From: Rhodospirillum sp.
GTDB lineage: Bacteria; Pseudomonadota; Alphaproteobacteria; Rhodospirillales; Rhodospirillaceae
NCBI GenBank assembly: GCA_021741145.1
Contig: JAIOYK010000008.1
Location: 47,964-111,963, forward strand
Direction: 5' to 3'
DNA length: 64,000 nt
The translations under genes were made by a program, and so were the position numbers. Positions 8,396-16,480 of the stretch are shown piece after piece; within the stretch, counting starts at the first letter, position 1, and every line of letters starts with the position of its first letter. The notes beneath the pieces are model-generated. The model saw nothing but the letters and a program-made list of their open reading frames with translations, had not been told where the DNA came from and ran no database searches.

Positions 8396-8985
8396 CCCCC
8401 TTCCGTCAGGTCGTCCTCGCTGTCCCGATCGCCCTGGTGCTGCTGGTCCCGGCCGCTCAGGCCCATCGCCTGAAGCTGTTCGCGACCATCGAGGGCACCG
8501 ATATCGTCGGGCAGGCCTATTTCGGCGGGGGGAAATATCCCCAGGGAATGACCATCACCGCCACCGATCCCCAGGGCCAACCCTTGGGCGAGGTTCTCAC
8601 CGACTCCGAGGGGCGGTTTCGCTTGCCGATCACCCGGACCGTCGATTACCTGCTGTCCGCCTCCACGACCGACGGCCATGCGGCCAAGGCCCACGTCCCG
8701 CTTGGGGAGCCAGAGGAGCCGACGACCGACAATGGGTATCAAGGGAGCAAGGAACCGGCGCGGGCCACTGTCGAGTCGGCCGATTTGGATCGCTCCCTAA
8801 CCAGGGCGCTCCGTCCCATGGAAGAACGGCTTCAGGCTCTGGAAGAGACCGTGGGCATCCGGGACATCCTGGGCGGGCTGGGGTATATCCTGGGCTTGTT
8901 CGGTTTGGCCGCTTGGTTCTCCGCCCGAAAAAAGGGGGCCAAGGGGGCCGCGGCGCCTCCGCCCCCTTTTATCGAAGCCCCCTAG
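8392..8985 (+). CDS. NikL/CbiL-like accessory protein of the nickel/cobalt transporter
   Basis: 197 residues with a signal peptide ending AQAHRLKLF, a carboxypeptidase-regulatory-like beta module (GTDIVGQAYFGGGKYPQG to TRTVDYLLSAS), a hydrophilic linker and a C-terminal membrane helix (GLGYILGLFGLAAWF) with a basic tail. This layout matches NikL/CbiL proteins, which replace NikN in some nickel ECF transporters. The ATGA overlap with the NikM/CbiM gene indicates translational coupling. Ni versus Co cannot be settled from sequence. Confidence 0.75.
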   Translation: MTPFRQVVLAVPIALVLLVPAAQAHRLKLFATIEGTDIVGQAYFGGGKYPQGMTITATDPQGQPLGEVLTDSEGRFRLPITRTVDYLLSASTTDGHAAKAHVPLGEPEEPTTDNGYQGSKEPARATVESADLDRSLTRALRPMEERLQALEETVGIRDILGGLGYILGLFGLAAWFSARKKGAKGAAAPPPPFIEAP

Positions 8986-8994
8986 GGACCTGGA

Positions 8995-9119
8995 TGGGAA
9001 ACATCCTTAATGTCCCGTATGGGAAACATCCTTAATGTCCCGTATGGGAAACATCCTTAATGTCCCGTATGGGAAACATCCTTAATGTCCCGTATGGGAA
9101 ACATCCTTAATGTCCCGTA
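8995..9119. repeat. Five-copy 25-bp tandem repeat between convergent genes
   Basis: Five identical head-to-tail copies of a 25-bp unit run from 8995 to 9119; five bases of a sixth follow. Each copy carries GGGAAACAT and ATGTCCC, and across each junction ATGTCCC-GTAT-GGGAAACAT can fold as a hairpin with an AA bulge. The array begins nine bases after the NikL-like stop. The TAA of the opposing zinc-finger gene (9107-9109) lies inside the last copy. It may serve as a stack of bidirectional terminators, and perfect identity suggests recent copy-number change. Confidence 0.95.
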
Positions 9120-9307
9120 TGGGACAAGGCCTTTTCCGTCGCTTCATACTTGCGGCTGCAGTAGGGACAAACCACATAGCCGGTTTCTGGCTTGATGTGC
9201 AGGTAGACCGTCGGATGGCCCAACCCCCCGTCTCCGCCATCGCAGGCGACATCCAGGGAATCGGACGACAGGGTTTCGGTGACGGGAAAAGTGGGAACGT
9301 GGGACAT
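9107..9307 (-). CDS. Small zinc-finger protein of the CHCC (NDUFS6-like) family
   Basis: 66 residues starting MSHVPTFPVTETL. The CHCC zinc-finger ligands are visible: Cys22, His31, Cys47 and Cys50 in CDGGDGGLGHP and VVCPYCSRKY. This family is typical of alphaproteobacteria and is homologous to the mitochondrial complex I subunit NDUFS6. GGAG upstream of ATG at 9307 supports the start. The last residues (SHTGH) are encoded by the 25-bp tandem repeat, so the C-terminus appears to have been reshaped by the array. Confidence 0.9.
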   Translation of the reverse strand: MSHVPTFPVTETLSSDSLDVACDGGDGGLGHPTVYLHIKPETGYVVCPYCSRKYEATEKALSHTGH

Positions 9308-9504
9308 CGGATCTCCAATCGTGACCGGTGCGCGCCCGCGTTTCATACCCCATATGAAGGTCGAGCCCCATATGAGACCCGGGCGGCGGTGTCCGGGGCT
9401 TCCACCCCGACCGCGCCGGATGATACCCATTGGCGCATCGCGCGCAATCCCTAAAGGCACCCGATGCGCCCCCATAGAGACACCAAAAGGGACATTCCCC
9501 TTCC

Positions 9505-10512
9505 ATGACAGCTCCGATGACTGCTTCCCCCTCTCCCGTGATGATCCCGGCCAATGCCAGGACCGACCCGGCTTTCCCCGACAACGCCATCGTGATCGAG
9601 GGCCTGACCAAGGTCTATGGGGGCAAGAAAACCGCCCTGAAAGACATCAACCTGACCATTCCCCGAGGTCGGTTTTTCGGCCTGCTCGGTCCCAACGGCG
9701 CGGGCAAGTCAACCCTGATCAATATCCTCGCCGGACTGGTGAAAAAAACCAGTGGCCGGGTATCCATTTGGGACAACGACATTGACCTCGAGGAGCGAAA
9801 TGCCCGCTGCGCCATCGGCGTTGTCCCCCAGGAGCTCAACCTGGATCCCTTTTTCTCCCCGCGCGAAGCCCTGGAGGTCCAGGCGGGCATGTACGGCGTG
9901 CCCAAGGGCGAGCGGCGGACCATGGAGATCCTCGACGCCGTCGGTCTGGCCGATAAGGCCGACGCCTATGCCCGCACCCTATCCGGCGGTATGCGGCGGC
10001 GGCTGCTGGTGGCCAAGGCCATGGTTCACACTCCCCCCATTCTGGTGTTGGACGAGCCGACCGCGGGCGTGGACATCGAATTGCGCAAACAGCTTTGGGA
10101 CTACGTCCGGTCCCTGAACACCATGGGCACGACGGTGGTTCTGACCACCCATTACCTGGAGGAAGCCCAGGAGTTATGCGACGAGATCGCCATCATCAAC
10201 GAGGGCGCGTTGGTCGCCTGTGAACCCACGACAACCCTGTTGCACCGACTGGACAGCAAAAGCCTGTCCATCCAGGTCACGGAGCACCTGGACTCCCTGC
10301 CGCCCGCATTGGCGGCCCTGGGCGCGGAGATCCGCGATTCCCATCACCTGTACCTGTCCTATAAGCCCAGCCACACCCAGATCGACCGGATCCTCGCCGC
10401 GGTCCGGGGCGCCGGACTGACCATCAACGACCTGACCACAGAGGAAACCGACCTGGAAGACATCTTCCTTCAGCTCACCTCCAAGAACCGGGCGGGGTCG
10501 ATCTCTCCGTGA
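9505..10512 (+). CDS. ABC transporter ATP-binding protein (ABC-2/drug export type)
   Basis: 335 residues with Walker A GPNGAGKST, Q-loop (VVPQELNLDPF), signature LSGGMRRRL, Walker B ILVLDEPTAG and the switch His in LTTHYLEEA. The order and the extra C-terminal region of about 80 residues fit the COG1131 family that pairs with ABC-2 permeases for export of lipids, polysaccharides or drugs. No permease is encoded next to it. Its last bases overlap the following lipoprotein hydrolase (GTGA), so the two are probably co-translated. Confidence 0.9.
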   Translation: MTAPMTASPSPVMIPANARTDPAFPDNAIVIEGLTKVYGGKKTALKDINLTIPRGRFFGLLGPNGAGKSTLINILAGLVKKTSGRVSIWDNDIDLEERNARCAIGVVPQELNLDPFFSPREALEVQAGMYGVPKGERRTMEILDAVGLADKADAYARTLSGGMRRRLLVAKAMVHTPPILVLDEPTAGVDIELRKQLWDYVRSLNTMGTTVVLTTHYLEEAQELCDEIAIINEGALVACEPTTTLLHRLDSKSLSIQVTEHLDSLPPALAALGAEIRDSHHLYLSYKPSHTQIDRILAAVRGAGLTINDLTTEETDLEDIFLQLTSKNRAGSISP

Positions 10513-11693
10513 CGGTCCTGGCTCGATTTTCCGCCCTGAGGGTCTTGCTGCTCGCCGTCTCGACCCTCCAGCTTGCTTGCGCGGGTCCGGGCGGAAACCG
10601 AGCCCCCGCCCTGGCCAGGGCCGTTTCCCCGTCGGAAGGTGGCCCTCCCATGATAACGACCGATAGCCTGACCCTTGCCAATGGGACGCGGTTGCCCCTA
10701 CGGGCTTGGCTCCCCACGGAGACCCCGCCCAAAGGGGTCCTGCTCGCCTTGCATGGCTTCAACGACCACGCCGGAGCCTATGAGGTGACCGGTCCAGCCT
10801 TGGCGGCCCGGGGCTGGGCGGTTTATGCCCCGGACCAACGAGGTTTCGGGCGCACCGTCGAACGGGGTCGCTGGGTCGGGGTGGATGCCCTGGTCGACGA
10901 TATCCGGTCCGCCCTGGCCCTGCTGGCCGAAACCTATCCCGATCGTCCCCTCTATTTAATGGGGGAAAGCATGGGCGGCGGATTGGCCATCGCCAGCCTG
11001 GCCGGCCCGGATCCGGGTGCCCGCGCCGCCGCGGCCTGGGTTTCCGGCGTCATCCTGTCCGCCCCCGCGGTCTGGGCGCGGGGGACCATGCCCTGGCACT
11101 ACCGGGCGGCCCTCTGGCTGACGTCCCATCTGATGCCCTGGCTGCGGCTGACCGGTCAGGGGCTCGACCTCTACCCCAGCGACAATATCCCCCTTCTCCG
11201 CCGCATCAGCGTGGATCCCCTGTGGATCCGGGCCACCCGGACGGACGCCATGGCCGGGGTCTCCGATGTGATGGATCGCGCCCACGACCGGGCCGACGGC
11301 CTGACGGTTCCCAGTCTCATGCTCACCGGCTTGAACGACCAGATCATCCCCGCGGGACCAACCCGCGATGTGGCCCGACGCCTGAGCGCCCAGGGACCCC
11401 AGCACCGACTGGCCGTCTATCCCGAAGGCTGGCACCTGCTCTCGCGCGGACTGGAGGGATCCGAGGTGATCGGCGACATCGCCGCCTGGCTGGAAGACCC
11501 CACCGCGCCCCTTCCGTCCGGTGCCGACGGGAACGCTCCGGCCTTCCTGTCCGGCGCCCTGGAATCCTCCGAGGAGCGGGGCGACCACCAATCGCCCTGG
11601 ATCCGCTGGAACGCACTGTCGGAAAAGGCCCGCCAGGACATCGAGGCGAAACAGCAAAAGCTGGAAGCCGCTCAGGCCTTGGACCACCCCTGA
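10509..11693 (+). CDS. Lipoprotein alpha/beta hydrolase (monoacylglycerol lipase/lysophospholipase-like)
   Basis: 394 residues from a GTG start overlapping the ABC gene's stop. The N-terminus is hydrophobic and ends in a lipobox (LQLAC, Cys24), so it should be a lipid-anchored envelope protein. The hydrolase domain has LALHGFNDHAGAY (oxyanion region), the nucleophile elbow GESMGG with Ser154, and a late GLNDQIIP/GWHLL pair that should supply Asp and His. This is the PldB/monoglyceride-lipase type. Coupling to an ABC ATPase suggests a role in lipid handling at the envelope (inference). Confidence 0.85.
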   Translation: MTVLARFSALRVLLLAVSTLQLACAGPGGNRAPALARAVSPSEGGPPMITTDSLTLANGTRLPLRAWLPTETPPKGVLLALHGFNDHAGAYEVTGPALAARGWAVYAPDQRGFGRTVERGRWVGVDALVDDIRSALALLAETYPDRPLYLMGESMGGGLAIASLAGPDPGARAAAAWVSGVILSAPAVWARGTMPWHYRAALWLTSHLMPWLRLTGQGLDLYPSDNIPLLRRISVDPLWIRATRTDAMAGVSDVMDRAHDRADGLTVPSLMLTGLNDQIIPAGPTRDVARRLSAQGPQHRLAVYPEGWHLLSRGLEGSEVIGDIAAWLEDPTAPLPSGADGNAPAFLSGALESSEERGDHQSPWIRWNALSEKARQDIEAKQQKLEAAQALDHP

Positions 11694-11962
11694 CGGATGA
11701 AAAGCACCAAGATCGCTGGGGGGACGGCGACCACCAACAGGTGGCGCAGCCCCAACGTGATGGATTGGCCCAGAAGGATCACGTCCAGAAGCTCCATGAT
11801 CGCGGCGACGGCCAGGACCACGCCCGCCGCCCACCATTGGGACAGGCGCAGACGGAACACCGCCGTGGTCACCAGGAGGAGGGAAAAGCCGAAGAGAATG
11901 AGTCTGGCCTCTCCCCCCACGGGATACCAGCCAAGCACCGTGTCCTTGATCATGCCATACAT
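11672..11962 (-). CDS. Small membrane protein of unknown function
   Basis: 96 residues with a ribosome site (GGGAGAGGA) before ATG. Three hydrophobic stretches are visible: ARLILFGFSLLLVTTAVF, WWAAGVVLAVAAIMELLDVILL and HLLVVAVPPAILVLFI. Its 3' end overlaps the convergent hydrolase gene by 22 bases. Family not recognised; VanZ-like proteins have a similar short helical layout, but I cannot confirm membership. Confidence 0.6.
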   Translation of the reverse strand: MYGMIKDTVLGWYPVGGEARLILFGFSLLLVTTAVFRLRLSQWWAAGVVLAVAAIMELLDVILLGQSITLGLRHLLVVAVPPAILVLFIRQGWSKA

Positions 11963-11999
11963 GCGTCGTCCTCTCCCAAGAGCCTGAATCGGGGGGAGA

Positions 12000-12563
12000 T
12001 TACCCTTCTTCCGGCGCCCGGGGAACCGCCGGGAACAGGTCCAACACCCCTTTGGCCACGCCCTGGGCCGTCCCTTCGGCGCGCAGCAGATGGGCGGGAC
12101 AGGTGGCGCAGTCGCTGGCCCCCAGGCCCGGCAGGGGAACGGAAACGCCCTCCATTCCCAGAACCCGGGCCAGCAGGGCGCATTCTTCCCCCCCGGGGAA
12201 CACCAGGGCCCTTACGCTGGCCGCCCGGGTGGTCAGATGATCCACATGCCAGCGGATCCCCTTCTCGGCGCGCATATGGCGCCCGACCCGGGCGCGGATC
12301 CCCCCGGGACCCCGGGCACTGCCGCAATAGAGATAAAGACCCCGGCGTAACGAGCCGCCGGGGCCGAGGCTCGGTGGAGCCGGCACGGAGACAGCCAAGC
12401 GGATCAACAGGATATAGGCCCCCTTGTCACCGGGCAGGGTTTCGGCCCGGCGGTGCCAGCGGAGGGCGAGTTCGTCCTCGGAAAGGCCTTTATCCGCACG
12501 CCTTTCGTCCCTAAATGGAAACAGGGGGCTTCCGGCCCCTTCCTTCTCCGTCTCCCCTGACAT
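12000..12563 (-). CDS. DUF123 / GIY-YIG-like nuclease domain protein
   Basis: 187 residues starting MSGETEKEG. The core GAYILLIRL, RGLYLYCGSARGPGGIRARVGRHMR, WHVDHLTT and DCATCPAHLL is the DUF123 signature: GAYIL and YLYCGSA stand in for the GIY and YIG motifs, and a CxxC follows near the C-terminus. In some bacteria and archaea this domain is fused to endonuclease III; here it stands alone. Its activity is unproven. A GTG at 12578 could extend it by five residues. It is divergent to tas. Confidence 0.85.
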   Translation of the reverse strand: MSGETEKEGAGSPLFPFRDERRADKGLSEDELALRWHRRAETLPGDKGAYILLIRLAVSVPAPPSLGPGGSLRRGLYLYCGSARGPGGIRARVGRHMRAEKGIRWHVDHLTTRAASVRALVFPGGEECALLARVLGMEGVSVPLPGLGASDCATCPAHLLRAEGTAQGVAKGVLDLFPAVPRAPEEG

Positions 12564-12578
12564 TGGACATTTCCCCAC

Positions 12579-13625
12579 ATGGACCCGCGACCCCTCGGCC
12601 GAAGTGGCCTATCCGTGTCCGCCTTCGGCATGGGCACCATGACCTTCGGCGAACAGAACACCCAGGACGAAGCCACCGCCATCCTTGATCTGGCGGCCGA
12701 CCATGGCGTCACATTCCTCGACGCGGCCGAACTCTATCCCATCCCTCCCAAACCCGAAACCCAGGGGGAGAGCGAACGGATCATCGGCCAATGGATGAAA
12801 GACCGGGGCAACCGGGATCGCATGGTGGTGGCCACCAAGGTGGTCGGTCCCACCGACGCCACTTATTTCCGCGAAGGCCCCATCCGCCTGGACGCCCACA
12901 ACATCAATTTCGCGGTGGATCGGTCCCTGACCAACCTGGGGGTCGAGGCCATCGACCTCTATTACCTCCATTGGCCAGACCGGAAAGTGAACAACTTCGG
13001 CAAGCTCGACTATACCCACCGTCCGGAAGAAGAGGCCGAGGGCACCCCCCTGGAGGAATCCATCAAGGCCCTCGGCGCCCTGATCAAGGCGGGAAAGATC
13101 CGCGCCTGGGGCCTGTCCAACGAGACTCCCTGGGGGGTCATGCGGGCCATCGTCCTCTGCGACGCCATGGGCGTTCCCCGGCCCGCCGCCATCCAGAACC
13201 CCTATAACTTGCTGAACCGCACCTTCGAGGTCGGACTAGCGGAAGTCGCTCACCGGGAGGATGTCCCCCTGGTGGCCTATTCTCCCCTGGCCGGGGGCGT
13301 GCTATCGGGCAAATACGCGAACGGCGCCAAACCGGAAGGTGCCCGCCTGACCCTCTATCCCCAACGCTATACCCGCTACACCAAACCCCGGGTTGTCCCG
13401 GCGGCGGAAAGCTACGTGGCCCTGGCGCGGGAGTTGAGCGTGGCGCCGACCGCGCTCGCCCTGGCCTATGCCCTTTCCCGCCCCTTCGTGGCCAGCGCGC
13501 TGGTGGGCGCCACCTCCGTGGACCAGCTCACTGAAAGCCTGGGTGGCCTGACGCTCACCCTGTCGGAGGAGACCCTGGCGGCCATCGATGGCCTCCACGC
13601 GGACAATCCCAATCCGGCCCCCTGA
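12579..13625 (+). CDS. tas: Aldo/keto reductase, Tas family
   Basis: 348 residues. Opening GMGTMTFGEQNTQDEA and then DAAELYPIPPKPETQG closely follow the E. coli Tas pattern, with catalytic residues Asp and Tyr in FLDAAELYP and Lys in VVATKVVGP. LYYLHWPDRKVNNFGKL and WGLSNETPWGVM complete the AKR barrel. It should reduce carbonyl compounds with NADPH; the physiological substrate is not known. Confidence 0.9.
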   Translation: MDPRPLGRSGLSVSAFGMGTMTFGEQNTQDEATAILDLAADHGVTFLDAAELYPIPPKPETQGESERIIGQWMKDRGNRDRMVVATKVVGPTDATYFREGPIRLDAHNINFAVDRSLTNLGVEAIDLYYLHWPDRKVNNFGKLDYTHRPEEEAEGTPLEESIKALGALIKAGKIRAWGLSNETPWGVMRAIVLCDAMGVPRPAAIQNPYNLLNRTFEVGLAEVAHREDVPLVAYSPLAGGVLSGKYANGAKPEGARLTLYPQRYTRYTKPRVVPAAESYVALARELSVAPTALALAYALSRPFVASALVGATSVDQLTESLGGLTLTLSEETLAAIDGLHADNPNPAP

Positions 13626-13674
13626 CCGGAACACGAAAGCTGTCCGCCGATCGAAAATGCTCAAGATGAGACGC

Positions 13675-13707
13675 AAAAATCCCCACCCCGGGGGGAATCC
13701 CCGGGGT
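13675..13707 (-). terminator. Rho-independent terminator of modA
   Basis: ACCCCGGGG (13685-13693) pairs with CCCCGGGGT (13699-13707). Read on the minus strand the hairpin is followed by GGGGATTTTTGC, the classical T-run, 22 bases after the modA stop. Confidence 0.8.
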
Positions 13708-13728
13708 CGGGCGGCGGGAACGCGCGTC

Positions 13729-14535
13729 CTACTCGTTGACTTGGAATCCGTATTTCTCGAAGACGGCCTTGGACTCGGGAGCCTTCAGGTATTCCAGGAA
13801 GGCCCGGGCCGCGTCGTTATCCTGGGCCGCGATGATCGCGGCGGGATAGGTAATCTTCTTGTGAGAGCTTTCCGGGAACAGGGTCGTGACAACCACCCCA
13901 TCGGACACCGCTGCGTCGGTGGAATAGACGATCCCCAAGGGCGTCTCGTTCCGCTCCACGAAGGACAGGGCCGCGCGCACGTCACTGGCCGGAGCCACCT
14001 TGTCCGAGACGGATTCCCAAAGACCCAGGTTGGTCAAGGCCTCCTTGGCATAGAGGCCCGCGGGCACATGCTCCGGATCACCCAGGGACAGGCGTCCTTC
14101 CCCCAACGCTCCGACCAGATCCGTTTGGGCGGAAATCTCGGTCAGAGAAGAGGGATTGCTCTTGGGGGAAATCAGCGCCAGACGGTTGCCCAGAAGATCC
14201 ACGCGACTCCCCTCGACGACCAGACCGCGTTCCGCCAGATACTCCATCCACTTCCCATTCGCCGACAGGAAGATCCCGGCGGGAGCCCCCTGTTCGATTT
14301 GCTTGGCCAGTGTGGAGGACGAGGCGAAGGACGGCGTCGCCGAATGGACACCCTGGCCATTGAAGGCGGCGATGATATCGGTGATGGCGTTGGTGGTGGA
14401 AGCCGCTGCGAATACGGTGACCTCCCCGGCCCAGGCCGCGCCCGTGGTCCCGGTCAGGGGGGCCAGGGCAACCCCAAGCCCAACAACAGCCTGAATGATG
14501 GTCCGATTGGCGAAACGCGCGATGGAATACGTCAT
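13729..14535 (-). CDS. modA: Molybdate ABC transporter periplasmic binding protein ModA
   Basis: 268 residues with a signal peptide of about 36 residues (ending GAAWAGEVTVF). The ModA core is clear: VFAAASTTNAI, FASSSTLAKQIEQGAPAGIFLSA, NRLALISP and a C-terminal FLEYLKAPESKAVFEKYGF. Ser and backbone groups of these loops bind molybdate or tungstate in the family. GGGGGAAG precedes ATG. It is monocistronic with its own terminator; the matching permease and ATPase lie at 29.7-31.5 kb. Confidence 0.95.
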   Translation of the reverse strand: MTYSIARFANRTIIQAVVGLGVALAPLTGTTGAAWAGEVTVFAAASTTNAITDIIAAFNGQGVHSATPSFASSSTLAKQIEQGAPAGIFLSANGKWMEYLAERGLVVEGSRVDLLGNRLALISPKSNPSSLTEISAQTDLVGALGEGRLSLGDPEHVPAGLYAKEALTNLGLWESVSDKVAPASDVRAALSFVERNETPLGIVYSTDAAVSDGVVVTTLFPESSHKKITYPAAIIAAQDNDAARAFLEYLKAPESKAVFEKYGFQVNE

Positions 14536-14857
14536 GGGTACTTCCCCCTAACCCGTTGAACGATGGAACGGACGCTTGATTCCCTCTTGTGCACATCCGT
14601 GCTTATGTCTGCTCGTATACAGGACTTCGATGAAGACCGTCAATGGGTCAATGGATCGGGCCTCGCGCGCCCGCCAATCCACGCGCGGAGAAAAGTGAGG
14701 CGGGACAGGAGATAAAAATCAAGGAGGAGCCAACCCCTTACGCCGAGGCCATTCCCAAGGGCGGAAACCGACTGGTTGACCCGAGTCAATAAATTCGTCG
14801 AAGCCACCAAGAAGGGCGGCCGCCTCGCGGTCTTCGCCAAGATCAACGGCCTGACGC
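14536..14857. other. modA upstream region; no firm gene
   Basis: The modA promoter and a two-octamer element (14594-14609) lie here. Two short plus-strand frames look coding-like: 14644-14793 (includes EEPTPYAEAIPKGGNRLV, stop TAA) and an overlapping frame from about 14761 (VNKFVEATKKGGRLAVFAKI) that runs antisense into the ArsR-type gene. Neither has a convincing start, so I do not call a gene; a frameshifted remnant is possible. Confidence 0.4.
14594..14609 (-). promoter_or_regulatory. Shared mod element, modA copy
   Basis: On the modA coding strand this reads GACATAAG followed directly by CACGGATG. The modB upstream region holds the same two octamers, contiguous but in swapped order, at 29600-29615. 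It lies about 60 bases before the modA ATG. It does not match the E. coli ModE operator; a shared regulator is inferred only. Confidence 0.35.
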
Positions 14858-15640
14858 CTATCCTGGCGAAGAAGGGAGTCCCACTTGGGCCTCCCCACCC
14901 GGAGGCGAAAGACCCCCGTCCAGATAGGTCAACGTCCCCTGGACATCGCGACCCACACGGAAAACATCCTTGAACCCCTGTTCCCCCGCGCGGGTAAACG
15001 CAAGGGTCCGGCCACCCCCGACCCGAGTCACCCATCCCCGTTCCAGACTCCACCGCAACAGGTCGGCTCCCAACCGCCCCGCCAGGTGGTGACGGCGTTC
15101 ACTCCAGTCCAGGCAAACCCGGCAGGCGGTCCGCCGTGACCCATTCGGGTCGGCGAACGACACGCCAAGAGCGACCATCATTCCTTTCCCCGCCTCGGTC
15201 ACCATGGCCGCTCCATCGGTGAGAACGACCAGCGTCCGGGCCTGGAAACTATCCGCGAGCGCCACGGCCAATCGTCCAGCCATATGATCGTAACAGGTCC
15301 GGGCCATCCGTAGGGCCTGGTCCCGAGGCCCCGGAGGACGGTACCGGGGAGGCCCTCCCGCGGCGATAACCGTCAGGGCCTCGACCGCTTGGGCGATCTC
15401 TTCCGATGCGATGCGGTGGTAGCGGTGGCGCCCTTGCTTTTCGACGGCCAGCAACCCCGCTCCCCGTAATTTGGCGAGATGGCCGCTGCAGGTCTGCGCG
15501 GTGACGCCGGCGATCTCCGCCAACTCCCCCGCGGTCAAGGCCTGTCCCCCCATCAGGGCGGCGACCATGTTGGCGCGGGCCGGATCTCCCAAAAGAGCGG
15601 CGATCTCGGCGATGGCGGAGCCGGAAGCGATGTTGTTCAT
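14858..15640 (-). CDS. ArsR-family transcriptional regulator with extended C-terminal domain
   Basis: 260 residues starting MNNIASGSAIAEIAALL. The winged HTH spans residues 5-90: LLGDPARANMVAALMGGQALTAGELAEIAGV, TAQTCSGHLAKLRGAGLL and the wing GRHRYHRI. The C-terminal part includes ACRVCLDWSERRHHLAGRLGADLL with a CxxC, typical of a group of longer ArsR-type repressors whose inducer is unknown. It is divergent from the DUF1127 gene, so it may control that promoter region (inference). Confidence 0.85.
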   Translation of the reverse strand: MNNIASGSAIAEIAALLGDPARANMVAALMGGQALTAGELAEIAGVTAQTCSGHLAKLRGAGLLAVEKQGRHRYHRIASEEIAQAVEALTVIAAGGPPRYRPPGPRDQALRMARTCYDHMAGRLAVALADSFQARTLVVLTDGAAMVTEAGKGMMVALGVSFADPNGSRRTACRVCLDWSERRHHLAGRLGADLLRWSLERGWVTRVGGGRTLAFTRAGEQGFKDVFRVGRDVQGTLTYLDGGLSPPGGEAQVGLPSSPG

Positions 15641-15762
15641 GCCCGACAGCTTAAGCCGACGCGATCCTTCTGTCAGGCCCGATCCCTTCGGTCTCCGCCG
15701 AAGCATGTTCCGGGCCGAACAGGGTTCAATAGGGCGCTTCTCACCCCATCGGAGGTCCCGAC

Positions 15763-15945
15763 ATGTCCGCTTGCCCTCCCCTTGGCGCCCGTCTTCTCGG
15801 CTGGCTCCGGCGGGCCTTCTTGGATTGGCCCGAACGGCACCGGCAACGACGCCACCTAAGGGAATTGGACGACCGCGCCCTTCAAGACCTCGGTCTTGAC
15901 CGACGGGCGGTCGATACCGAGGTCGATAAGCCGTTTTGGCGATAA
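15763..15945 (+). CDS. DUF1127 small protein
   Basis: 60 residues with GGAGG (15751-15755) before ATG. The DUF1127 core is RQRRHLRELDDRALQDLGLDRRAVDTEVDKPFW, an arginine-rich helical motif followed by the conserved 'D.AL.DLG..R'. Small DUF1127 proteins occur in many copies in alphaproteobacteria; some bind RNA and affect phosphate or stress responses. The specific role here is unknown. Confidence 0.85.
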   Translation: MSACPPLGARLLGWLRRAFLDWPERHRQRRHLRELDDRALQDLGLDRRAVDTEVDKPFWR

Positions 15946-15963
15946 CCAGTCTGTCCTGGACGG

Positions 15964-15994
15964 AAAAAGGGCCGTCCCTTCCGGAACGGCCCTT
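15964..15994 (-). terminator. Rho-independent terminator of grxD
   Basis: AAGGGCCGT (15967-15975) pairs with ACGGCCCTT (15986-15994). On the minus strand the stem is followed by a run of five T (15964-15968 as A on plus). It lies 33 bases past the grxD stop. It may also end the convergent DUF1127 transcript. Confidence 0.75.
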
Positions 15995-16026
15995 CCCCCA
16001 TGACGATCACGGTCCAATCTCGCCCA

Positions 16027-16356
16027 TCAGGCGGCCTTGACGGGGACACCCTTGTCCTTGAACAGAGTGGCCAACTCGCCGTCGGCGGCCATTTCGCGCA
16101 CGATGTCGCAGCCGCCGACAAATTCGCCCTTCACGTAAAGCTGGGGAATGGTCGGCCAGTTGGAATAATCCTTGATCCCATTGCGGATTTCATCGTCCTC
16201 CAGGACGTTGATCCCCTTGTACTCGACGCCGAAGTGGCCCAGCACCTGCACCACGGCCGCGGAAAATCCGCACTGGGGGAACATCGGGGTGCCCTTCATG
16301 AACAGAACCACGGGGGTCCCTTCCACTTCATTCTTGATCCGGTCTTCCACGCTCAT
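16027..16356 (-). CDS. grxD: Monothiol glutaredoxin Grx4/GrxD
   Basis: 109 residues starting MSVEDRIKNEVEG. It has the monothiol motif CGFS in KGTPMFPQCGFSAAVVQVL, plus WPTIPQLYVKGEFVGGCDIV, which supplies the TIP and GGCD glutathione-binding elements. Such proteins carry [2Fe-2S] clusters with glutathione and form complexes with BolA; bolA is two genes upstream in the same direction. Upstream in-frame sequence is not coding-like, so this ATG is preferred. Confidence 0.95.
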   Translation of the reverse strand: MSVEDRIKNEVEGTPVVLFMKGTPMFPQCGFSAAVVQVLGHFGVEYKGINVLEDDEIRNGIKDYSNWPTIPQLYVKGEFVGGCDIVREMAADGELATLFKDKGVPVKAA

Positions 16357-16480
16357 CCGTCTACCTTTCCGTTTGAAACGGGGGAGTAATCTGGCGCCCG
16401 CGGCACGAGCGAACCAAGCAAATGGATTCGCCGCCTTGAAACCAGCCTTGGTGCGATATGGGACAGAGACCCCCGGCCTG

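Noticed and set aside
589..8778. The 16-mer GGCCACTGTCGAGTCG occurring at 589-604 and 8763-8778
   Set aside because: One match of this length is expected by chance in 64 kb, and the second lies inside a coding region.
8995..9119. Short regularly repeated DNA considered as a CRISPR array
   Set aside because: Copies are contiguous with no spacers, and no cas genes are present.
9505..10512. ABC ATPase considered as the missing nickel ECF ATPase
   Set aside because: Its sequence is of the ABC-2 exporter type, with a C-terminal extension, and it is separated from the nickel genes by an opposing gene.
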